From Branchiostoma floridae (Eukaryota > Chordata > Leptocardii > Amphioxiformes > Branchiostomatidae), in NCBI RefSeq assembly GCF_000003815.2, contig NC_049997.1, positions 13,270,261-13,330,260 on the forward strand: 60,000 bases of DNA. Direction: 5' to 3'. The notes beneath the pieces were generated by a model. The model was not told the origin of the DNA and searched no databases. It worked only from the letters and a program-made list of their open reading frames with translations. Shown one piece after another: positions 55,601-60,000 of this stretch (position 1 is the first letter of the stretch; each line of letters opens with the position of its first letter). The position numbers and the translations under genes are program-made.

Positions 55601-58128
55601 AGTTGGTGTTTTGGTGGTGGGCTATGCTTCAAGTACCTCTCAAGGATAGACTATGAAATCTGTGCGTTTGCCTCCCGATACATTCCACGTATACAAGTAG
55701 CCGTACGTTAAGAGCAGTGCTCAGTCAGTGCATGTAAAAATTAATGCTTTCTAACGATCGCAGTGTACCTGTTGTACAAAACGATAATAAGATTAATCGC
55801 TCTGAGAAACATGGTTTCATTTACAGGAGTTCTTATGGTAGACAACATCGCATCAATTTGTAGTCTACTATTTGTAAGAAAAATGTTGGTTAAATGGTAC
55901 AACGTCTCCTGTGTTCAGCTGTCAAAATTTCTGCAAGTTGTTAACGAGTGCCCAGTCGCCTGGATACTGTGCAGTGTTAGTAATTCTAGCTTAGATCCGT
56001 GCTGTTGCCCTGCGTACTACGAATATCACAAGACAAAATCTGATCTCTAAGCGTACGTGAAGTTTCTACTCTTTTTCAATCGAGTGAAGAGACAGAACCT
56101 TTGCGTATGCTTAAAGTATTGCTTATGGATCGAATTTCAAGCAGTGCATCGTTGAAGAGGTTCATCAGTCACGTATGTTTACAGTTACTATCAATTTGCT
56201 TCGAACAGTGACTGNNNNNNNNNNNNNNNNNNNNNNNNNNNNNNNNNNNNNNNNNNNNNNNNNNNNNNNNNNNNNNNNNNNNNNNNNNNNNNNNNNNNNN
56301 NNNNNNNNNNNNNNGCAAACAATCTGCATGGTGACGCATTGGTAGTATTTGTGCTGACTTATTTACCTGTCCTTAGGAGCAAGCGAGGAAAGCAGGAGGA
56401 AGAGTGGGTTCATCAGGATGACCTTCAAGGCTGACGACATCCGCACCATCCTCATGCGCTACGCCTTCCACATGACCTTCCGCCTGTCCAACATGGCGCT
56501 GACCGAGCGTGGCGGCAAGCTCTACCTGGAGGAGAAGAAGGCTGATATCACGTACGTACAGAACTCATCATAACCTCACGATTCCTTGTACATATAGTAT
56601 TAAGAGGCTGGCAGGTTTATCCCTTCGAGCTGGCTAGCACAGAGAGAGGGAGGGAGGGGGGAGACAGACAGACAGACAGACAGAGACAGAGAGAGAAGTC
56701 AGAGACAGAGAAGGGAGAGACTGAGACAGAGACTGAGACAGACCTACAAATAGAAAGAAAGAACAGGCAGATAGACAGAGACACAAAGAGACAAAGATAG
56801 ACAGCGAAACAGACAGATGCAGGCAGACAGGCAGACAGACAAAAAGAAACAAGCAGACAGCTGATACAATATAGAGGCAGCTGGCAAATAGAGACCGATG
56901 GAAAGAAAGACTATAGATAGACAGACGAATAGAGAGAGAGAGAGAGAGAGATAGGCAGCTAGACTAACAGAGACACCCGGATAAACAAGTAGAGATGTGT
57001 ACAGATAGAGATATACAAGCAGAGACAGAAGGATTGAATGAGACACAAACGGATATGTAAATACATAAACAAACATGTTTACAGGTATAGGCAGAAATGA
57101 AGATAGAGACAGAGATGGGACAGAAAGAAAGAACAGAAACAGAAGAGAGACTGATAAAGTATTCAATGATAACAACTTAAAAGAGTGTAGACTACAGCAG
57201 AATAAGTGATGGAGAACCTTACCTGTTGTTTACAGTGATGACCAGCTGTGGAATCTGAAGGACGACACCATCATCAGCAAATCCAGCAGCATGGCGCTGG
57301 AAGTGACTGGAGGATCCGCAAGGAAGAACGCAGAAATCAAACTGGCGAAAACATCAGGGTCTGCAGCTCAAAAGTGGGGGGTAAGGATCATGATATTATT
57401 CCATCCAAATAACAATTTATGTATGTGACATGGCTGTTGACCGGATGTTGCTATCAATAGTGGAAAGAAAAATTATCAAATAATCTTATTAAAAGGAAGC
57501 TAAAGAATAGGTTTGAACAAGAAGGTCAGAACCAGTAACCAACCAATCAAAGAACTGGTACAATAGTTCAAACAGTAGAGCGACCGAGTATCAAGCCATG
57601 CATGCGGAAGTTCGTAGGTTTACGATATTTTCCAAACATCTATTTTTGTACTGTTTTTGTTTATCTTTATTGATAAGAAATGTAAACAAGTCTTATGTTT
57701 GGCAACACTTAACATAGTACCATTTCAATATCAGGTCATGCATTGGCAGAATCATGAGGTGTTTTCACATGTTTTATCGAATGAGTATTCTGTCAATAGC
57801 GCCCCAAAATTCTTATTGACAGGAACATTTTTGCTTAAACAAGAATCACTTAAGTTATCTACATGCCAAACATCATGACGATTCGCCAACCCCTTATTGA
57901 GTTATTCTCTTTCAAAGTCTGAAAATAACCGCCCCTTAGGAAGATTTTACGTCTTGTCAAGTTTTCCTATCGAGCTTATGACGTTGCATCTTTCTTCAGA
58001 TTGGCGCGGATGGCCTCCTGACGACCGAGCTCGGCGACCTGGTTCTAGACGTGAAGGACAACAAGCTGGTGCTGAACGACCGCGACAAGCTGAGCCGCCA
58101 GGACTGGGACCTGCAGATCCACCAGTAA
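22154..58128 (+). CDS. Gene 3: giant IF protein with second tail coiled coil and C-terminal beta-trefoil-like domain
   Basis: My 30-exon model totals 3372 bp (1123 aa), in frame. Exons: 22154-22651, 24773-24939, 37038-37098, 37642-37737, 38212-38415, 39073-39198, 39628-39836, 40091-40170, 40453-40509, 41062-41109, 41235-41309, 41784-41827, 42048-42110, 42842-42929, 43358-43497, 44391-44489, 45442-45590, 47971-48147, 48618-48643, 50132-50170, 50718-50774, 51500-51544, 52437-52556, 53168-53239, 53524-53595, 54237-54296, 55143-55193, 56377-56551, 57236-57380, 58000-58128. Domains: Gly-rich head 1-132; rod about 133-453 with Gly-rich L1 and L12; Gly/Ala/Ser modules 454-545; second coiled coil about 546-794; Ser/Gly/Ala modules 795-975; QxW beta-trefoil-like domain about 985-1123. 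The type II-like position of intron 1 and the 61/96/126-bp exons fix the rod as an IF rod. Tiny exons may be missed, and the gaps at 48392 and 56215 could hide some. I have a vague memory of long-tailed amphioxus C-type IF proteins; I did not assign a name. Confidence 0.88.
22652..24772 (+). other. Gene 3 intron 1
   Basis: A 2.1-kb intron with no other recognisable feature. Confidence 0.7.
24773..24939 (+). CDS. Gene 3 exon 2: linker L1 and first part of coil 1B
   Basis: The acceptor is ATTTTCCAG and the donor AACAG|GTCAGT (phase 2). It encodes a glycine-rich linker SSAGGGAGGMVSELPD, then WEREMQALRQQLEALTTEKS and INQLNNR. At 167 bp it is shorter than the roughly 210-bp type II exon. Confidence 0.88.
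24990..25145. repeat. (GT)n microsatellite
   Basis: Almost pure GT dinucleotides with short GC and CT interruptions, about 155 bp, 50 bp after gene 3 exon 2. Confidence 0.97.
27538..27860. repeat. Tandem duplication of ~160 bp
   Basis: GTTTGTCAGAGAAGCCTCAA starts both copies (about 27543 and 27718), which share GCAAAGATTGGTC and AAAAACAACAACCTATCTCA. The second copy has a small deletion. Confidence 0.85.
28111..28160. repeat. (AGT)n microsatellite
   Basis: A trinucleotide AGT run with a few interruptions. Confidence 0.95.
29288..30263. other. Assembly gap (976 N)
   Basis: Unknown sequence inside the long intron 2 of gene 3; content cannot be judged. Confidence 1.
32326..32486 (+). other. 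Orphan exon-like segment inside gene 3 intron 2
   Basis: An open frame between an acceptor-like GGCTACAG and a donor-like CAAG|GTAGTT encodes SFLESLKNVFKECEDMLDEW, then EEDLRLDGSRKSESEES and PVFALWGTVRSAFSLS. It is acidic and helix-like. It does not fit gene 3: entering from exon 2 shifts the frame and meets a stop. It could be an exon of a nested or overlapping gene, or chance. No family recognised. Confidence 0.35.
34080..34346. repeat. Tandem duplication of ~130 bp
   Basis: GAGAGTCTGTGGATAGATT starts both copies (about 34081 and 34211), and both end CAGAACTTCCGTT-TTTTGTAT then CGTC. Confidence 0.88.
35302..35341. repeat. GC-rich hairpin with a tRNA T-arm-like core
   Basis: The arms CCGCTACGG and CCGTAGCGG are perfect inverted repeats. 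The enclosed sequence read on the minus strand contains CCGGGGTTCGATTCCCGG, which looks like a tRNA T-arm and B box. No A box or acceptor stem was found nearby, so it is not an intact tRNA gene. Confidence 0.55.
37038..37098 (+). CDS. Gene 3 exon 3 (61 bp), coil 1B
   Basis: The acceptor is TTATCGTAG and the donor AAG|GTAAAT. It is exactly 61 bp and encodes LDNADQIINDLEVELKNTRK. It follows a 12.1-kb intron. Confidence 0.88.
37642..37737 (+). CDS. Gene 3 exon 4 (96 bp), end of coil 1B
   Basis: It has the conserved 96-bp size, acceptor GATTCACAG and donor CAG|GTAGGA. It encodes ELDDASLVRLDLESKLEIAK then SEITFLNEFHEQ, close to the vimentin exon ending FLKKLHEE. Confidence 0.92.
38212..38415 (+). 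CDS. Gene 3 exon 5: glycine-expanded linker L12 and start of coil 2
   Basis: The acceptor is TTTCTCCTCAG and the donor CAG|GTCAGT. At 204 bp it is about 39 bp longer than the family exon. The extra length lies between QIRELQEQLAQLRSAR and FDYADLLETMRQEYEALMAK, where two runs of 8 and 7 glycines flank QLALT. Coil 2 then starts normally with the exon end KNKEDAERYAQSQ. Confidence 0.92.
38365..38680 (+). repeat. Splice-junction tandem array 5 (gene 3, donor of exon 5)
   Basis: This array is on the donor side. The exon 5 end (GATGGCCAAGAACAAGGAGG... CAG|GTCAGTAGATTGAACAAG) recurs at 38486-38550 almost unchanged, with an intact GTCAGT donor, and again in worn form near 38620-38675, where the donor is lost. 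Confidence 0.85.
39073..39198 (+). CDS. Gene 3 exon 6 (126 bp), coil 2
   Basis: It has the conserved 126-bp size, acceptor CATGTACAG and donor AGG|GTAAGA. It encodes IQEVKKGAGATDAALNMSKQ, ELGEYRSKCRNLEMQIEQLK, A, R. Confidence 0.92.
39479..39645 (+). repeat. Splice-junction tandem array 6 (gene 3, acceptor of exon 7)
   Basis: Two copies, about 87 bp apart, start TCTATGTT and contain CAGA-ATAGTCTGA and ACTTGTTTCCCAGAT. The upstream copy keeps a CAG near 39541-39543 followed by ATGTTATGATG; the downstream copy is the working exon 7 acceptor. Confidence 0.78.
39628..39836 (+). CDS. Gene 3 exon 7 (209 bp), end of rod
   Basis: The acceptor is GTTTCCCAG and the donor GACGG|GTGAGT. It encodes IAMLEKQAAEVEDRHEREIA through LKEYQDLMTVKLALDMEISA and YRKLLDG. 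It is 12 bp shorter than the 221-bp family exon because the final EE-x-R of the helix termination motif is absent. Confidence 0.93.
40091..41309 (+). CDS. Gene 3 exons 8-11: first Gly/Ala/Ser tail modules
   Basis: Four small exons with good GT/AG sites: 40091-40170 (VGDFDIAGGDFSSSSMSMSQ), 40453-40509 (GFGAGGGAGGGARGGAGGA), 41062-41109 (GGGFGAGGAGGAGGAG) and 41235-41309 (SVSSSSSVAVGASRGAASAA). Exon 8 shifts the frame to phase 1 and the next three are symmetric 1-1 exons, so each could be skipped without a frameshift. The modules are probably flexible, glycine-loop-like segments. Limits are uncertain where only low-complexity codons support them. Confidence 0.78.
41784..48147 (+). CDS. Gene 3 exons 12-18: second coiled coil in the tail
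   Basis: Exons are 41784-41827, 42048-42110, 42842-42929, 43358-43497, 44391-44489, 45442-45590 and 47971-48147. They encode about 250 residues with heptad-like spacing: KELDDLRAKLKAMEAEKSKM, then KLEGELRGKDKEIGDLRAEL, AKEYQDLLNAKLMLEKTLRE, LANYNDLMNAKLALEKTLRE and DLEAQLARLRAEF. An Ala/Ser/Gln break (SSAAAASSQQTT) occurs at exon 14 and a softer one (QASGASAAA) in exon 18. The blocks ending LEKTLRE are related to the end of the protein's own coil 2B. Exons 12-18 use several phases, unlike the flanking modules. A long second rod of this kind is not found in vertebrate keratins. Confidence 0.85.
42111..42841 (+). other. Gene 3 intron 13
   Basis: AT-rich. A possible 12-bp micro-exon (AACAAGAGACAG|GTAATT near 42480) is seen, but its acceptor is weak, so it was left out of the model. 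Confidence 0.5.
43070..43130. repeat. (AGTC)n microsatellite
   Basis: Imperfect CAGT repeats in the intron between gene 3 exons 14 and 15. Confidence 0.93.
43498..45441 (+). other. Gene 3 introns around exon 16
   Basis: Outside exon 16 (44391-44489) the only clear feature is an ATCAT pentanucleotide repeat at about 45120-45207, which includes a short ACATC variant block. Confidence 0.7.
47390..47866 (+). CDS. Acidic, repetitive open reading frame nested in gene 3 intron 17
   Basis: A 158-codon frame starts in a near-perfect Kozak context (AAAGTCACCATGG). Residues 1 to about 65 are Glu/Ser/Lys-rich with imperfect repeats (SEKQEDIPEKTPEDIASKKQ, then SENQEVVPEKVSEE). A Gly/Asn/Pro stretch follows, and the end is CPNCKTYLYSSC plus a hydrophobic stretch (PVAIIVSVYRCC). 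It lies in the 2.4-kb intron before exon 18. It could be an alternative first exon of the downstream tail, a nested gene or a fortuitous frame. Direct splicing to 47971 from its end is not obvious, since no good phase-2 donor was found. No family recognised. Confidence 0.4.
   Translation: MASDSALSESLEESTSEKQEDIPEKTPEDIASKKQEATSENASDENTSENQEVVPEKVSEESVETEVKLEKASEGNETEATANSDEIVENGNAPGGDVNGNSGLSGPSTPDAISNDAEGDPDEIIRECPNCKTYLYSSCVSQISEYPVAIIVSVYRCC
48392..48491. other. Assembly gap (100 N)
   Basis: A fixed-size gap between gene 3 exons 18 and 19; a short exon could be hidden. Confidence 1.
48618..55193 (+). CDS. Gene 3 exons 19-27: Ser/Gly/Ala tail modules, symmetric phase-1 exons
   Basis: Exons: 48618-48643 (VDAAAAGAG), 50132-50170 (GGRGGAGGAGGAGG), 50718-50774 (ASFSSSTVVEQSSVVQEVSG), 51500-51544 (EATTVIKETIVEESTG), 52437-52556 (AEGEKLHFEFHSEELDLSVY, then PPVSPIPPDSPAGLV), 53168-53239 (VGSSRGASYGASGAISTTTA), 53524-53595 (VVESSRGASYGASGSVSTTS), 54237-54296 (ASGAIQGASGAISTSTSTTS) and 55143-55193 (GAFGAGGASGAASSSMSG). 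Exon 19 enters in phase 2 and leaves in phase 1; the other eight start and end in phase 1, and most donors follow a Gly codon (G|GT). Exons 24-26 look like recent duplicates. Exon 23 is the most distinctive non-repetitive module. Individual small exons are less certain than the series as a whole. Confidence 0.75.
49721..49913. mobile_element. Short element with 25-bp perfect inverted repeats
   Basis: GTGCGTATGTATTCAAGTCC followed by GTATG at 49721-49745 is perfectly inverted at 49889-49913. The interior of about 143 bp has no coding content. Consistent with a small non-autonomous DNA element or a hairpin; no clear target-site duplication was seen. Confidence 0.6.
49938..50105. repeat. Two small tandem duplications before exon 20
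   Basis: TGACATTTGAAGATTCCGTT with about 20 more bases occurs twice (about 49940 and 49979), followed by two copies of AAGATTTGATACTAACACAT (about 50033 and 50072). Confidence 0.85.
50171..50717 (+). other. Gene 3 intron 20, G-poor strand
   Basis: The + strand is very poor in G over about 50230-50700, with CATTCATT and CACTCACT microsatellites. No coding feature was found. Confidence 0.7.
50775..52436 (+). other. Gene 3 introns 21 and 22
   Basis: AT-rich sequence on both sides of exon 22 (51500-51544), nothing else recognised. Confidence 0.65.
52613..52670. repeat. (CT)n microsatellite
   Basis: A run of CT dinucleotides shortly after exon 23. Confidence 0.95.
54800..55115. repeat. Tandem repeat of ~130 bp before gene 3 exon 27
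   Basis: Three imperfect copies contain CAATGCCCC or CAATTCCCC, then CAGCA-GCGT-TATCATACACAGCACT and TCATGTAAC, at about 54805, 54928 and 55034. The array ends about 30 bp before the acceptor, without obvious exon sequence in it. Confidence 0.75.
55194..56376 (+). other. Gene 3 intron 27 with 100-N gap
   Basis: Contains a gap at 56215-56314 and a small direct repeat (GTTACATACTTCACCATG twice near 55323 and 55346). A short exon could lie in the gap. Confidence 0.75.
56377..58128 (+). CDS. Gene 3 exons 28-30: C-terminal (QxW)3 beta-trefoil-like domain
   Basis: Exons are 56377-56551, 57236-57380 and 58000-58128 (TAA at 58126-58128). After a basic stretch (SRRKSGFIRMTFKADDIR) comes about 130 residues with three QxW motifs: QLW at 1036-1038, QKW at 1078-1080 and QDW at 1115-1117, 37-42 residues apart. 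Each repeat has a hydrophobic/Gly/Asp pattern such as MALEVTGGSA and LVLDVKDNKLVLNDRD. This is the signature of the ricin-B-type (R-type lectin) beta-trefoil, one QxW per lobe, with the first lobe starting near FRLSNMALTERGGKLYLEEK. It is only the fold; nothing suggests an enzymatic partner. Sugar binding cannot be judged by eye. It replaces the Ig-like lamin tail domain found in many invertebrate IF proteins. Confidence 0.82.
56638..57170. repeat. Purine-rich AGAC/AGAG low-complexity block in intron 28
   Basis: About 530 bp made mostly of A and G with scattered C and very few T on the + strand, including (AGAC)n and (AG)n stretches. It fills most of the intron between exons 28 and 29. Confidence 0.92.
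57381..57999 (+). other. Gene 3 intron 29
   Basis: A 619-bp AT-rich intron; nothing else recognised. Confidence 0.75.
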
Positions 58129-58708
58129 AACCTTCCCATCACGCACAGCGACGATCCCAGCAGTCACCGCGGCTAGTCACGTGACTAGAGAAACCTACCA
58201 TAGGTCATAGGTCATACGTTAGAAAGCAAAATTGTCGCCATTAGATCTAACAATAGGTTTTTTTGGACCTTCATAAAAAGTCATAAGCATAAGGTGAATC
58301 TTATGGGGGGCATAGGAAAACTATCAAGTTAAAAGGTGTAAGAATTATGCAAGCAAAGTATTAAAAGTGGGAAGATTTTGGACCAGTAGTTGCTGTGTTA
58401 TTTCGGTGATGACCTGCAGATATGTTGCTATGTTTTATCTATATTCTACAGCATATTACTTAAAAATGTAGACTGTTTTTAAGATTTCATATGGTGCGAA
58501 TTCGAATTCGGTGATATGCTCGAAAATATAATTGAGAATGAAACAATTTGATTAAATCTGACAAAGCTGTGGTGTCATCAGATATTTTTGTCATTGTTGC
58601 TAATGAAGCACATGTTAAGATATAGCAATCATCATGACCACGATGTGTTTTAGCAGAGAAGATGATACGTGCATTTTAAGCACTCATTTCAGATTGGATA
58701 GCAATAAA
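58129..58708 (+). other. Gene 3 3'UTR and polyadenylation signal
   Basis: AT-rich sequence follows the stop. AATAAA at 58703-58708 is followed by a GT-rich stretch (near 58728-58755) that fits a downstream cleavage element. No other gene is seen here. Confidence 0.65.
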
Positions 58709-58759
58709 AGATGGTTACGGGAACGTTCCGTTGTCTGTGATCTGTTTCTGTGTAGATGT

Positions 58760-60000
58760 AGGAACCATATCTTCACATCAGTTTAGCTTTTCTACGACAA
58801 TCTTACATACAAACAAACTGAAATATAAAAGTACAAGACTGATAGTTACAGAGTATATATTGATATATAGAAGGGAAGACACTGTACTAATAGTAGACTG
58901 ATGTCACAATTATATACAAAATGGAACTGTATACAAACTGCAGCTTGTAGGAACATAGTGTAGGTACTCGTAGAGGAAATTTAGAAAGATTATAACATAG
59001 CATCGACATATGGCAGAGTACTGGATTCATAGTTACATCAAAGCTGAATATAGCTGAACCGATTCGACATATATAGTCCTGGAGCACCACTTGTGTAGCA
59101 CTTTGTTTGCGCAACGCACTCTTAACACCTTGTGCAAATCTCTGCAAATGGGAAAAACTATGTTAATTGTTGCCCTGCAACTGTCATACCAGCTTAACAA
59201 GTAGATGCACAGGAGGAATCCTTTGACGTGTTCAAACTAACCTACGGGCATCGTACGTTACTTAGCAACCGAAAAACGAAGGAGAGATTTAATTGGCAAG
59301 ACTTATGCTTTTGTTACAACAATTAAAGCCTCCAATTGCTACACACGAACACTAAAAAGCTACCGGTATGTAGTACATTCCGAGGGGCAAAGATTAAGTC
59401 GTTAAAAGTTGCGTTTTGAAAGCTCCCAATATCGCGTGATGAAAGGGTGCCAAAAAGGGGGCGTTACCTAGGTTCGGCCCTGTCTGATGTAACACTTCCA
59501 ACAGACACTACCTGATCTATTGTCATTTGTTCAGCGTAGCATGCAGGTATAATTAGCTGCAGTGTACAGCACATTAAACCACATCAGACAATACTACCCT
59601 TGTCTTGTCAAAACTACCAACATCCAGTAAAAAAAAATAGTCCGTAAGAATACATTACATATCACACAGCTAATGAGAAACATTGATCTTTGAGTGAACG
59701 TTTGTTCGGAACATTTCTGGTTTAATTGGAGTATCAATTTCAAGTGACACATTTGGAAATGCATACTTTATTAAACAAGCACATTTGGAACAATACGTTT
59801 TAAGAGGTGTGGCCCAGCAGGTGGTAGATACAGACAGGATAGGCGTTAACGTAGGTCTAGGACGTGGACAAAACGTCTACTAACATAATTATTCAAGGTC
59901 ACAAATACCCGTCACCCTGAAAAAATGCGTCTACACATTGATACACAATGCCACGTCCGCCAGTAGTACACTGTCTTGTCTATCTATACTGTGTATATGG
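58760..60000. other. Downstream intergenic region
   Basis: AT-rich, no convincing exon or RNA gene on either strand up to the window end. Confidence 0.6.

Noticed and set aside
56634-57175. Minus-strand Leu/Ser/Cys-rich open frames
   Set aside because: They come from the purine-rich repeat; low-complexity translation without splice or start support.

Overview
The window looks like animal nuclear DNA, most likely from a cephalochordate (lancelet/amphioxus). It holds three intron-rich intermediate filament (IF) genes, all on the + strand and head to tail, in AT-rich non-coding DNA full of microsatellites, tandem duplications and foldback elements. The species is inferred from chordate-type IF exon sizes (61, 96, 126 and 157 bp, and 221 bp at the rod end) combined with invertebrate-like sequences. 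No bacterial, viral, rRNA or tRNA genes were recognised.

Layout. (1) 1-6259: 3' part of an IF gene (gene 1); its head and coil 1A exons lie upstream of the window. Its fused 157-bp exon is typical of type I keratin genes, and its product is essentially tailless. (2) 7353-14140: a complete tailless IF gene (gene 2), 404 aa, with a type I-like coil 1A, one displaced intron and probably a 3'UTR intron. (3) 14.2-22.1 kb: intergenic DNA with a hairpin element, a ~0.58-kb unit repeated three times and a 385-bp CATC/CGTC array. (4) 22154-58708: one very large IF gene (gene 3), about 30 coding exons, 1123 aa in my model. It encodes a Gly-rich keratin-like head, a rod with glycine-expanded linkers, Gly/Ala/Ser modules, a second coiled coil of about 250 residues built from copies of the end of coil 2B, more Ser/Gly/Ala modules, and a C-terminal domain with three QxW motifs that looks like a ricin-B-type beta-trefoil. 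One intron is 12.1 kb and contains a 976-base assembly gap.

The most interesting results are: the apparent IF plus beta-trefoil fusion; reuse of coil 2B in the tail; a run of tail exons that all begin and end in phase 1; and six independent small tandem arrays that each duplicate a splice junction with the adjoining exon edge, beside a working exon. The last pattern resembles the amphioxus intron minisatellites called mirages, as I recall them.

The three proteins presumably act in the cytoskeleton of the same or related (epithelial) cells; partner choice cannot be read from the sequence. Exon edges were placed by hand from reading frame, GT/AG sites and family exon sizes. All three models keep frame throughout, but no transcript evidence was available.
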